From Ilumatobacteraceae bacterium (GTDB taxonomy: Bacteria > Actinomycetota > Acidimicrobiia > Acidimicrobiales > Ilumatobacteraceae): a DNA stretch of 53,383 bases. The stretch is taken from assembly GCA_025358075.1 (NCBI GenBank), contig JANYKU010000005.1:1-53383 (forward strand), in the 5' to 3' direction. The notes beneath the pieces are model-generated. The model was given only the letters and a program-made list of their open reading frames with translations. It made no database searches and was not told where the DNA came from. Made by a program: the position numbers and the translations under genes. Shown here piece after piece: positions 16,043 to 24,665 of the stretch. The first letter of the stretch is position 1; each line of letters opens with the position of its first letter.

Positions 16043-18898
16043 ATGTCACTGGCGCCGGACCGTCTCGCCATCGAGATCAGCCGTCATTTCACGTCGCCGG
16101 GCACCCACCCGTACGACCAGGTGCAGTGGGAGCGCCGCGATGCGCGGATCAACAACTGGAAAGACGGTTCGGTCGCGTTCGAACAGATCGGCGTCGAGTT
16201 CCCCGTGGCGTGGTCGCTCAACGCAACCAACATCGTGGCGCAGAAGTACTTCCGCGGCACGCTCGGCACACCGGAGCGCGAGTCCTCGCTGCGCCAGGTG
16301 ATCGACCGGGTCAGCGACACCATCACCCAGTGGGGCAACGAAGGCGGGTACTTCGTCGACCAGACCGAGCTCGAGGCCTTCAACGACGAGTTGAAGCTCA
16401 TCCTCGTCACGCAGCGAGCCGCGTTCAACAGCCCGGTGTGGTTCAACATCGGGGTCAAGGGCGTGCCACAGCAGGCCAGCGCCTGCTTCATCCTCGCCGT
16501 CGAAGACACCATGGACGGCATCCTCAACTGGTACCGCGAGGAAGGCGTCATCTTCAAGGGTGGCTCGGGCTCGGGCATCAACCTGTCGAACATCCGGTCC
16601 AGCTACGAGTTGCTCAACGGTGGTGGGACCGCGAGCGGCCCGGTCAGTTTCATGCGCGGCGCCGATGCGTCGGCGGGCACCATCAAGAGCGGTGGCAAGA
16701 CCCGTCGTGCGGCCAAGATGGTGATCCTCAACGTCGACCATCCCGACATCGAAGAGTTCGTGTGGTGCAAGGCCAAAGAAGAGCGCAAGGCCCGAGTCCT
16801 CAGCGAGGCCGGCTTCGACATGGACCTCGATGGTTCCGACAGCTTCAGCGTGCAGTATCAGAACGCCAACAACTCGGTTCGTGTCAGCGACGAGTTCATG
16901 CAGGCCGTCATCGACGACTCCGAGTGGACGCTCCACGCGGTCACCGATGGTTCGACCGTGCGCACCATGCGGGCCCGCGAACTGTGGCGACAGATCGCCA
17001 CGGCGTCGTGGGAATGCGCGGATCCGGGTATCCAGTTCGACACCACCATCAACAAGTGGCACACCGCGCATGCCACCGGGCGCATCAACGGCTCCAACCC
17101 GTGCAGCGAGTACATGCACCTCGACAACTCGGCGTGCAACCTGGCCTCGATCAATCTGCTGCACTACCTCGACGAGGAAGGCAACTTCGATGTCGAGGCC
17201 TACAAGCACACCGTCGAGGTGATCTTCACCGCGCAAGAGATCCTGGTCGGCCGAGCTGACTACCCAACCGAGAAGATCGGCGAGACCAGCCGTCTGTTCC
17301 GCCAACTCGGCATCGGCTACGCCAACCTTGGTGCGCTGTTGATGGCACTCGGGTTGCCGTACGACTCGGTCGAGGGTCGCGCCTGGGCAGCATCGCTCAC
17401 CTCGCTGATGACCGGCCACGCCTATGCCACCAGTGCCCGCATCGCCCGCCGCATGGGCCCGTTTGCCGGGTTCGTCGACAACGAGCGCTACATGCTCAAC
17501 GTGCTGCGCATGCACCGCGATGCCAGCTACCAGATCGCCGGCGCCGATGCCGTGCCGGCCGAGGTCATGGCCGCCAGTCAGCAGGCGTGGGAGATTGCCG
17601 TGCGCGACAGCGAAGAGCACGGCGTGCGCAACAGCCAGGCATCGGTGTTGGCGCCGACCGGAACCATCGGTCTGATGATGGACTGCGACACCACGGGCAT
17701 CGAACCCGATCTCGGTCTCGTCAAGTTCAAGAAGCTCGTCGGCGGCGGCAACATGCAGATCGTCAACCAGACCGTGCCGCGGGCGCTGCGCAAGCTCGGC
17801 TACTCGCCCGCTCAGGTCGACGACATCGTTGCCTACATCGACCGCGAGAAGACCATCCTCGGCGCACCACACCTCATTGCCGACCACGTGCCGGTGTTCG
17901 CCTGTTCGATGGGCGACAACACGATCCACTACGAGGGTCACGTTCGCATGATGGGTGCAACGCAGCCGTTCTTGTCGGGTGCGATCTCCAAGACCGTCAA
18001 CATGCCAGAGGAAGCTTCGATCGAAGACATCGAGGCGCTGCACCAGTTGTCGTGGGAGCTCGGCCTCAAGGCGGTCGCGGTGTATCGCGACAACTGCAAG
18101 GTGGGCCAGCCGTTGTCGACGGCGAAGAAAGACGGCGAGGGAGTCGACACTCCGACATCGATGGCGTCGACGCAGACGGTCGAACGCATCGTCGAGCGCC
18201 TCGTTCATCAGCCGATCCGCCAGAAGCTGCCACGCACCCGGCGGGCACGCACGTTCGAGTTCCGTGTTGCCGATTGCAAGGGCTTCGCCAACATCGGCGA
18301 GTACGACGATGGCCGCCCCGGCGAGATCTTCCTCACCGTCTCGAAGCAGGGTTCGACGCTCAGCGGAATCATGGATGCCTTCGCCAAGAGCATCAGCTAC
18401 GGCCTGCAGTACGGCGTGCCGATGCGGGCCTTCGTCGAGGCCTTCACCAACATGCGCTTCGAGCCCGCCGGCATGACCGACGATCCCGACATCCGCTTCG
18501 CCTCGTCGATCATGGACTACCTGTTCCGCCGGTTGGCGCTCGAGTACTTGACCTACGACGAGCGCGCCGAGTTGGGCATCTTCTCGATCGACGAGCGCCT
18601 GCAGCCGACGCTGCCTGGTGTTGAAGAGAGTGCGATCGAGACGCGCACCGGCAGCGAGATCGCCGCCGATCCGAAGAGCGTGCCATCTGTCGGCGAGCTG
18701 TCCGCGCAGCTGCACCTCGGAATCGCGCCGGCGGCGCCGAACAACGACATCACCAATCCTGGTGGGATCGCTCGACCCAGCACTCCGAAGGTTCGCCAGA
18801 GCGACGCGCCGATGTGCATGCAGTGCGGCGTGCAGATGATCCGCGCCGGGTCATGCCATGCCTGCCCGAGCTGCGGCTCGACCAGCGGCTGCAGCTGA
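16043..18898 (+). CDS. nrdJ: vitamin B12-dependent (class II) ribonucleotide reductase
   Basis: The enzyme reduces ribonucleotides to deoxyribonucleotides using adenosylcobalamin to make the thiyl radical. The protein has 951 residues. The active site shows C148 (ASACFIL) and C365 as redox cysteines, and N352/C354/E356 in NPCSEY as the radical loop. A TSCPD domain follows at about 735-850. A C-terminal zinc-ribbon tail (CMQCG, CPSCGSTSGC) supplies shuttle cysteines. AAGGAG at 16031-16036 lies 6 nt before ATG. It stands alone without nrdAB or nrdD in the window. Control by NrdR is likely from the operator candidates upstream. Confidence 0.97.
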   Translation: MSLAPDRLAIEISRHFTSPGTHPYDQVQWERRDARINNWKDGSVAFEQIGVEFPVAWSLNATNIVAQKYFRGTLGTPERESSLRQVIDRVSDTITQWGNEGGYFVDQTELEAFNDELKLILVTQRAAFNSPVWFNIGVKGVPQQASACFILAVEDTMDGILNWYREEGVIFKGGSGSGINLSNIRSSYELLNGGGTASGPVSFMRGADASAGTIKSGGKTRRAAKMVILNVDHPDIEEFVWCKAKEERKARVLSEAGFDMDLDGSDSFSVQYQNANNSVRVSDEFMQAVIDDSEWTLHAVTDGSTVRTMRARELWRQIATASWECADPGIQFDTTINKWHTAHATGRINGSNPCSEYMHLDNSACNLASINLLHYLDEEGNFDVEAYKHTVEVIFTAQEILVGRADYPTEKIGETSRLFRQLGIGYANLGALLMALGLPYDSVEGRAWAASLTSLMTGHAYATSARIARRMGPFAGFVDNERYMLNVLRMHRDASYQIAGADAVPAEVMAASQQAWEIAVRDSEEHGVRNSQASVLAPTGTIGLMMDCDTTGIEPDLGLVKFKKLVGGGNMQIVNQTVPRALRKLGYSPAQVDDIVAYIDREKTILGAPHLIADHVPVFACSMGDNTIHYEGHVRMMGATQPFLSGAISKTVNMPEEASIEDIEALHQLSWELGLKAVAVYRDNCKVGQPLSTAKKDGEGVDTPTSMASTQTVERIVERLVHQPIRQKLPRTRRARTFEFRVADCKGFANIGEYDDGRPGEIFLTVSKQGSTLSGIMDAFAKSISYGLQYGVPMRAFVEAFTNMRFEPAGMTDDPDIRFASSIMDYLFRRLALEYLTYDERAELGIFSIDERLQPTLPGVEESAIETRTGSEIAADPKSVPSVGELSAQLHLGIAPAAPNNDITNPGGIARPSTPKVRQSDAPMCMQCGVQMIRAGSCHACPSCGSTSGCS

Positions 18899-18918
18899 TG
18901 TAGACGACCAGGGAATGT

Positions 18919-18941
18919 CATTGGGGCTGTGCGCTCCAATG
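18919..18941. terminator. bidirectional hairpin terminator candidate
   Basis: CATTGGGGC and GCTCCAATG pair with one mismatch around a TGTGC loop, in the gap between convergent nrdJ and the PEP-swivel gene. No U run follows. Just beyond lie two near-identical copies of GGTCAG(T)CAATGTCC, the second overlapping the minus-strand stop codon. Confidence 0.5.
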
Positions 18942-18974
18942 CCGCTTCGTCGGTCAGCAATGTCCTGAATTCGG

Positions 18975-20657
18975 TCAGTCAATGTCCCGCAGGACCTCGT
19001 GCAACGATTTCACGACGCGGACGGAGCCAATGGACGGGTCGACCTCGACGGTGGCGCCATCGGGGATGAGTTTGGTTGCGTCTGTGACGCCGAGGACGGC
19101 AGGGATGCCGTATTCGCGGGAGAGGAAGGCGGCGTGACTCATGGCGCCGCCGTCCTCGCAGATGAGGGCACCGACGAGTGAGATCACCGTGTTGTAGGCG
19201 GGTGTCGTGAATGGCGCGATGAGCACGTCACCGGGTTCGAGCCGGTCGAGACCGTCGTCGCTACCGGACACGACTCGGGCGGTGCCGCGGTAGATGTCGG
19301 TGCCGATCCCGGTCCCGTGAAGCGCTTGAGTCATTGGTTCTCTCTCCATTGCCTTCAGCATCGCCAACACTGCGCTGGTGGCGCGTGCCATCGGTGCAGG
19401 GAAGACGTCGTTGGGTGGTTCGGCTTCGGGCTCACCCAGGAAATCGGGCGGTCCGGATGCTTCGACTCGAACCCGCCATTCGGCTCGTTCTGAAAGCTCT
19501 TGTGCGGATGGTCCGATTCCAGTCAGGAGCAGCGGTCCGATCTCGTTGGGTGAGAGCTCGACGGCATGTTCGACACCATTCACTCGATCGGCCGCTTCGA
19601 GGCGACGCCCGATCTCGAGAAGTGCTCGCCGCACCAGCCCGGCGGGCCAGCTCCAACAGATTCCCGAGTTGTCGTCGCGGTGACGCATCCCTTGGCGTGC
19701 TTCGGTGAGCAACTCGTCGAACAGTTGCCGTTCACCGGATGGAACTCTCGTCCGGATGGGCCCGGGATCTGGTGCCACGACCGCATCTCCGAAGTCGGCT
19801 GTGGCAGTCACGGCGTTGAAGAGCAGCTTTGGCCGCTCGGCGAGCGTCGGCACGTCGATATCGGTACTGGTGATGAGGCGCCAGCTGTATCTCTCGATCC
19901 AGGCGTCGAGCGCCGTTCGGGCGTCGGGCCCGAGCTGGCGGATCTCCTCGAGCGTGCGCGGCGCGGCGTGGGACGCTGCGATGGCTCGGGCGACCGGCGC
20001 CAACAGCTCGGCAGCCTCGGTGCTGGCTGGTGAGCTGCCGCGTAACAAGAAGGCTGCGTCCGCGTCTGCGATGCCCCAGGCTTGGCAGTGTGCGAGGAAG
20101 TCACCCATGGGTATCACATCTGCGCCGTGGGTCGAGCCGTGGTGGTTTGCCGTGGCCCGGAAATGGGCAGCGAGCTCGGTGAAGTAGCTGTTCAGTGCGG
20201 TGTCGTCGAGTTCGGATGGCTCGACTGCTTGGAGTGCGAGGTTCGTCGAGATGATCTTGGCCCTGTCGTGTTCGAACCACTGTTCGAGTTCGGTGCGCCA
20301 GCGCTTGTCCTGCCACGCTCGGACAGCGGTCCGGTTGCGCCGCCGAAGTTCGGGGTGGACCCGAACGGCAAGCTTCATGATCAGCTTCGGTGGTAGGGCC
20401 TTGGGTTTGGTTCCCTCGCCAACCGGGGTCGGTCGGACGTACTTGCATCCATTGACGTACTCCATGCGGATCCTCGCGAGCGGCAACCCGTATCGCTCAC
20501 AGATGATCACGCTTCCGTCTTCGAACATCGATTTCTCGAAGCTCCGCATGAATCCCGACGTCGGTCGCCGGCCGCTGTGGGTCGATTCCAACTTCCAATG
20601 ACCTGGCCCGGGCGGCTCGAACGCCATGATCGGGACGGCTTGTACGCCAGCAGGCAT
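18975..20657 (-). CDS. PEP-utilising-enzyme swivel (phosphohistidine) domain protein lacking ATP-grasp
   Basis: The 560-residue protein ends in the mobile phosphohistidine domain of the PEP synthase / pyruvate phosphate dikinase / rifampin phosphotransferase family. The domain includes LEPGDVLIAPFTTPAYN and GGAMSHAAFLSREYGIPAVLG, whose histidine is the phospho-acceptor. The N-terminal 430 residues are mostly helical and show neither an ATP-grasp domain nor a PEP-binding barrel, so a partner kinase must be encoded elsewhere or the domain has another use. GAGGAG lies 7 nt before ATG 20657. It is divergent from a TetR regulator across 148 bp, suggesting ligand-responsive control and perhaps a detoxification role. 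Confidence 0.8.
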   Translation of the reverse strand: MPAGVQAVPIMAFEPPGPGHWKLESTHSGRRPTSGFMRSFEKSMFEDGSVIICERYGLPLARIRMEYVNGCKYVRPTPVGEGTKPKALPPKLIMKLAVRVHPELRRRNRTAVRAWQDKRWRTELEQWFEHDRAKIISTNLALQAVEPSELDDTALNSYFTELAAHFRATANHHGSTHGADVIPMGDFLAHCQAWGIADADAAFLLRGSSPASTEAAELLAPVARAIAASHAAPRTLEEIRQLGPDARTALDAWIERYSWRLITSTDIDVPTLAERPKLLFNAVTATADFGDAVVAPDPGPIRTRVPSGERQLFDELLTEARQGMRHRDDNSGICWSWPAGLVRRALLEIGRRLEAADRVNGVEHAVELSPNEIGPLLLTGIGPSAQELSERAEWRVRVEASGPPDFLGEPEAEPPNDVFPAPMARATSAVLAMLKAMEREPMTQALHGTGIGTDIYRGTARVVSGSDDGLDRLEPGDVLIAPFTTPAYNTVISLVGALICEDGGAMSHAAFLSREYGIPAVLGVTDATKLIPDGATVEVDPSIGSVRVVKSLHEVLRDID

Positions 20658-20722
20658 CGTTGTTTCTCCTCAGCTCCGCTGCGGAAAGTTGCGCAGCCGC
20701 TCGTGCTTGGTCAACATATTCG

Positions 20723-20741
20723 TGACACGCTAGTGTTGTCA
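20723..20741. promoter_or_regulatory. TetR operator candidate
   Basis: TGACACGCTAGTGTTGTCA has inverted 5-bp arms TGACA/TGTCA and partial inner symmetry (ACAC/GTGT). It lies midway between the divergent PEP-swivel and TetR genes, where an autoregulatory TetR site is expected. Confidence 0.5.
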
Positions 20742-20805
20742 ATACACATCTATGCACTTTGGGAGTGAACAGTTGCAGTCAAGCCGAAGAAGCGCTGTAG
20801 GAACG

Positions 20806-21450
20806 ATGAGCGAGACACCTCCTCAACCGCGCCCGTACAGGTCCAGCCTCCGTGAGACCCAAGCCCAGCAGACCCGAGAACTGATCCTGGACGCCATCGT
20901 CGACCTGTTGGACAACCGACATGCTGACGAGATCTCGACTCGCCAACTCGCCGAGCAAGCCGGAGTCTCGCTCCGAACCGTCTACCGACACTTCCCCGAC
21001 CGCGAAGCACTACTCAACGGTGTCGCCGACCGACTGGCCACGGTCATGGGCACACGAACCATCGAGGCCTCACTGCAGACCATCGACGACCTCGGACCGA
21101 TGGTCGAGAAGATGTACGCCGCCAACGACGACTTCGCGCCGCTCGTACGAGCCGAAGTGCTGTTCAACTCCGACCCAGCGCGCCAAGCCCAAGAGAGCCG
21201 TAACCGCACAGACAAGACGCTGCACTTGATGAAGACCACCTTCCCGGAGCTCGACCCACGGGACCAGCGCCATCTCGTCGCACTCATCCGAACTCTGACG
21301 GCTGGACGAAACTGGCTGCAGTTGCGAGAAGGATTCGGTCTGACGGGCACCCAATCAGGAACCCTCGTGGCCTGGGCGCTGAACGCTCTACTCGCCGAAG
21401 TCCGCCGCGGCAACCTGCCGCATATTCCGATTGCCGACCAAGGGACCTGA
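20806..21450 (+). CDS. TetR/AcrR family transcriptional regulator
   Basis: The 214-residue protein has a TetR helix-turn-helix at about 24-66 (ELILDAIVDLL, then ISTRQLAEQAGVSLRTVYRHFPDR) and a helical ligand-binding domain. It is the likely repressor of itself and the divergent PEP-swivel gene. ATG 20806 is preferred because TAGGA lies just upstream; ATG 20752 in the same frame would start beside the operator candidate and adds an unconserved 18-residue leader. Confidence 0.88.
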   Translation: MSETPPQPRPYRSSLRETQAQQTRELILDAIVDLLDNRHADEISTRQLAEQAGVSLRTVYRHFPDREALLNGVADRLATVMGTRTIEASLQTIDDLGPMVEKMYAANDDFAPLVRAEVLFNSDPARQAQESRNRTDKTLHLMKTTFPELDPRDQRHLVALIRTLTAGRNWLQLREGFGLTGTQSGTLVAWALNALLAEVRRGNLPHIPIADQGT

Positions 21451-21489
21451 GCGCCGCCCAAGCGGCTCTGTGGCAGGAAGTTCCAAGCG

Positions 21490-22674
21490 GTGGCTGTTCG
21501 GGAGCGATGTGTTCTGGCAACATTCGGAGTCGGAGGAGTCATCATCTCAACCATCGAAGAACGCCTGACGGCTGGCCAAGCACTCGACACGCTGGTCCTC
21601 ATCGGGACCACCAAGGGCCTGTTCACACTGCGCGCCGGGCCGGAGCGAGAAACGTTCGCGCTCAGCGGCCCGACCTTTCCCGGCGAGGAGATCTATTCGA
21701 CGTGCATCGACAATCGCGGGCCGCGCACTCGCCTGTTCGTGGGCTCGGTCAGCAACCATTGGGGACCCGTGCTACGGCGCTCGGATGATCTCGGGGCCAC
21801 CTGGCGAGAGGAGGATCACGCCGCGCTGGCGTTCCCCGACGACACCGGTGCGTCATTGGCTCGGGTCTGGCAGTTGACGCCGGGTCCCGCGGACCAGCCG
21901 GAGGTCTTCTACGCCGGCGTGGAGCCCGCCGCGCTCTTCCGCAGCGACGACAGCGGCCGTACCTTCTCGCTGATGCGCGGCCTGTGGGATCATCCTCATC
22001 GACCCCAATGGGTTCCGGGCGGAGGAGGCATGTGCTTGCACACGATCCTCGTCCATCCGACGGATCCGGAACGGCTCCTCATTGCCGTCTCGGCAGCGGG
22101 CGTGTACCGCAGCGACGACGGCGGCGATACTTGGTCCGCGAGCAACCGCGGCATTGTGGTGCCGTTCATGCCCGACCAACCGGCGCCGGAGTTCGGTCAG
22201 TGTGTGCATAAGGTCGCGCGCGATGCCGATGACCCGGACCGCCTCTACCTCCAGCACCACGGAGGCATCTACAGCAGTGACAACGGCGGTGACACGTGGG
22301 AGCCGATGACGAGCATCGCCGGTATGGACTTCGGATTTCCGGTCGTCTCGCATCCGAGGCGGCCCGGCACCGCGTATCTGCTGCCGTTGGAGAGCGACGA
22401 GTACCGCTGCACGCCGGGCGGGCATTGCATCGTGTGGAAGACCGAGGACGGCGGTGAGACGTGGCGCGCCTTGACCAACGGTCTGCCGCAGCACGACGCG
22501 CATCTCACGGTTCTGCGCGACGGCTTCACGACCGACGGCCTTGGGCAGTGCGGGCTGTACTTCGGTACCCGGACGGGCGAGTTCTTCGCATCGACCGACG
22601 ACGGCGAGAGCTGGCGTGAGCTCGCGTCGCACCTGCCGCCGGTCATGTCCGTGCGGGCAGCGCCGGTTCGCTGA
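21490..22674 (+). CDS. Asp-box (BNR) beta-propeller protein, sialidase/VPS10-like fold
   Basis: The protein has up to 394 residues and at least six Asp-box motifs of the S/T-x-D-x-G-x-T/S-W/F type: SDDLGATW, SDDSGRTF, SDDGGDTW, SDNGGDTW, TEDGGETW and STDDGESW. These indicate a six- to eight-bladed propeller. No signal peptide is evident, so it is probably cytoplasmic. The catalytic arginines of sialidases are not obvious. The GTG at 21490 is the only in-frame start I see; homologous proteins would begin near the VLIGTTKGLF strand about 35 residues in. The MoaD/ThiS-like gene follows after 5 nt, a pairing that suggests a shared function. Confidence 0.82.
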   Translation: MAVRERCVLATFGVGGVIISTIEERLTAGQALDTLVLIGTTKGLFTLRAGPERETFALSGPTFPGEEIYSTCIDNRGPRTRLFVGSVSNHWGPVLRRSDDLGATWREEDHAALAFPDDTGASLARVWQLTPGPADQPEVFYAGVEPAALFRSDDSGRTFSLMRGLWDHPHRPQWVPGGGGMCLHTILVHPTDPERLLIAVSAAGVYRSDDGGDTWSASNRGIVVPFMPDQPAPEFGQCVHKVARDADDPDRLYLQHHGGIYSSDNGGDTWEPMTSIAGMDFGFPVVSHPRRPGTAYLLPLESDEYRCTPGGHCIVWKTEDGGETWRALTNGLPQHDAHLTVLRDGFTTDGLGQCGLYFGTRTGEFFASTDDGESWRELASHLPPVMSVRAAPVR

Positions 22675-22679
22675 CCACG

Positions 22680-22967
22680 ATGCATGTTCAAGTTCGGCTT
22701 CCGACTCAGCTGCGGAACCTCGCCACCGGCGCCAGCTCCGTGGTCGTCGTCGTCGACTCGACGCCGGTGACAGTCAGTTCGGTGCTCGATTCGTTGGCAT
22801 TGACGCACCCGGCGTTGGAGCGGCGGGTCCGCGACGAGAGCGGCAGCACGAGAGTCCACGTCAACCTGTTCGTCGACGCCGACAACATCCGCGACCTCGA
22901 CGGTGTCGAGACGACGGTCGCCGACGGTTCGGACCTCTCGATCATCCCCGCGATCTCTGGCGGGTGA
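22680..22967 (+). CDS. MoaD/ThiS-family ubiquitin-like protein
   Basis: The 95-residue protein has the beta-grasp pattern of MoaD/ThiS: an N-terminal strand (MHVQVRLPTQLR), an ALERRVRDE helix region, LFVDADNIRDLDG, and the C-terminal SIIPAISGG. The terminal Gly-Gly is the site adenylated and thiocarboxylated in sulfur carriers. It starts 5 nt after the propeller gene, without its own Shine-Dalgarno, so it is probably translationally coupled. No moaE, thiG, cysM-like or E1-like partner is in the window, so the sulfur acceptor or conjugation target is unknown. Confidence 0.85.
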   Translation: MHVQVRLPTQLRNLATGASSVVVVVDSTPVTVSSVLDSLALTHPALERRVRDESGSTRVHVNLFVDADNIRDLDGVETTVADGSDLSIIPAISGG

Positions 22968-23029
22968 CGATGACGCTCCCGGCGACGTCATCGCGCTCAG
23001 CCGGAAGTCCACCGTCTAGGTCGGACCCT

Positions 23030-23827
23030 ATGCGTCGCCTCCGGCCATTGGTCGGGACATCACTAGCCCTTGCGTTGATCGTTGCGTGCAGTTCAACCAA
23101 GGCCGTTGTCCAGCCTGATTCGACGGCACCGGCCACAACGACCCCACCCACGGTGGCAAGCGCTACGTCGACGGTCTCGACCACCGTCGAGACGCCTGTG
23201 ACGACATCACTCACGACGCCCATATCGGCGTCACAAACGTCGGTGCCAGGCCCACTGGCAGTCGCCGCCGCCGCCGTGCAGTTCATCGCGCTGCTCTCAC
23301 ACGATGCCCTGCCGACCGGCACCACCGTGACCGTTTCTACACCCCTCGCGTTCGACAAGTGCCCGTTCGGTGACCGCCAACAGCTTGGTATCGGCAGCCA
23401 TGCCCCCACCGACTACTCGACAATTGACACCTTTGAAACCTGGCAGGGCAAAATCGTCCAGAACAATGGAGTTACAACCGGCTTCGTTGACTGCACCGCG
23501 ACCGACAAGGCCACCACTTTCGACCTCGCTGCCGGCGCGTTCCCATCGTGCGACAGCACCATCGTCACGGCGCTTCCAGGTGCCGTTGCAACCACCAAGG
23601 CCGCGGGTGGCACCACCTACGTGCTCTCGATGCCGGAGTCGATCATCGCCGCCTGGTGTTCCGGGAACTTTCTTGTCGATCTACGCCTGACCATCCCGAC
23701 CGCCCTCACCCTCCCAGATCCGCAGTCCGCCAGCGACTGGCTCGACTCGCTGGTCCCTGCAGTCATCGCCGGAACCGCGGCGATCAACCCGGACGCGTTT
23801 CCCGTGCACGTGCAACAGAACATCTGA
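23030..23827 (+). CDS. secreted lipoprotein of unknown function
   Basis: The 265-residue protein begins with a basic n-region (MRRLRP), a hydrophobic core and the lipobox IVAC with lipidated C20. A Thr/Ser/Pro-rich linker spans about 25-75. The mature C-terminal domain has four cysteines or more (FDKCPF, FVDCTA, PSCDST, AWCSG) that may form disulfides. No known family is recognised. It is followed by a strong hairpin shared with the convergent fragment. Confidence 0.8.
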   Translation: MRRLRPLVGTSLALALIVACSSTKAVVQPDSTAPATTTPPTVASATSTVSTTVETPVTTSLTTPISASQTSVPGPLAVAAAAVQFIALLSHDALPTGTTVTVSTPLAFDKCPFGDRQQLGIGSHAPTDYSTIDTFETWQGKIVQNNGVTTGFVDCTATDKATTFDLAAGAFPSCDSTIVTALPGAVATTKAAGGTTYVLSMPESIIAAWCSGNFLVDLRLTIPTALTLPDPQSASDWLDSLVPAVIAGTAAINPDAFPVHVQQNI

Positions 23828-23965
23828 TCCTGGCAGGCGCTCCGCAGGTCTGCAGAGCCATCGCCTTCCCCAACAGGGTCGGACGCCTCGTGCAGTCAGT
23901 TGACGACGCGAAAGGCGACGGCATGGACGGTCGGCGTTGGATGGACATTGGATGACCAGTGACGC

Positions 23966-24000
23966 CAGACGGGTACCGGCGCGTGGCCGGTACCCGTCTG
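23966..24000. terminator. strong bidirectional terminator hairpin
   Basis: CAGACGGGTACCGGC and GCCGGTACCCGTCTG form a perfect 15-bp stem with a GCGTG loop, between convergent genes. No clear U run follows on either side, so it may act as an intrinsic terminator of the GC-rich actinobacterial type. Confidence 0.8.
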
Positions 24001-24013
24001 ACTGACGTAACAA

Positions 24014-24484
24014 TCAGTCGTACCGAATCACCATCGAGTCGATGAGCGCAGCACTCGCGCAATTGTCGCCGACGGCACCTCCGCTGCGGAACAGCCCGAA
24101 CGTGTAGCTATCACCAGGCCGGAGTGTGAACGACGCCAGAGGAGACGTCAGCGTGAAGGTAGCGGTCTGGACGCCGTTTGGCGTGACACCGGCCGTGGTG
24201 GGCGTCGGGTCACTCATACCGGTGGTAGCACCGGGGCCGACGACGTGAGTCTGGCCGGTGCGTGACACGCTCGTGTAGTTGGCCAGCCAGCTGACATTGC
24301 ACGAGATCGAGGCGGTGTGCCAGGTGAACGTACCGACAATGGCCCCGCCGGGCGTGTAGTCGGGTGGCAACACGATGTGGAAGGCCGCCTGGTTGTTCGC
24401 GGCATCTGCGAAGGCCAAGCCGGCGTTGGCGCCGAAGCCGGTGCCGAAGAGAGCAGTGTCACCGACGTGGCCGAGGATGTCCAA
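24014..24484 (-). pseudogene. beta-rich protein fragment lacking a normal start
   Basis: The open frame encodes about 156 residues of beta-rich, extracellular-looking sequence ([37 protein letters not shown]) ending in IDSMVIRYD. The only start available is TTG at 24484. The frame reads as if already inside a domain ([14 protein letters not shown]) just before that, and an in-frame TAG closes it 13 codons further upstream. A hydrophobic stretch in another frame nearby ([11 protein letters not shown]) could be a lost signal peptide. I therefore consider it a 5'-truncated or frameshifted remnant, though a genuine TTG-started gene is possible. Confidence 0.45.
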
Positions 24485-24614
24485 CGAGATGAACTTGTCG
24501 TTGCCCGGCTGCGCTGGCTGCTGCTACGAGCCAGATTCGGTCCATCAATGTCCGAGCTGGCAGCAGCACCGCTGAGCTGTCAGTCTTCCAGGCCAGCGGG
24601 CCTACGATCGTGGT

Positions 24615-24665
24615 ATGGCTCCAGCAACTCCCGCTTCGACACCGACGGCCGAAGCGCAGCTGTGA
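24615..24665 (+). other. possible 16-codon upstream ORF or frameshifted N-terminus of nitrobindin
   Basis: ATG 24615 opens a 16-codon frame ([16 protein letters not shown]) whose TGA overlaps the nitrobindin GTG start (GTGA at 24662-24665). It may couple translation, or may be a nitrobindin N-terminus displaced by a frameshift. Confidence 0.35.

Noticed and set aside
16046-18715. Long open frame antisense to nrdJ
   Set aside because: The sense strand encodes an unmistakable NrdJ with a strong ribosome site; the antisense product looks like a shadow.
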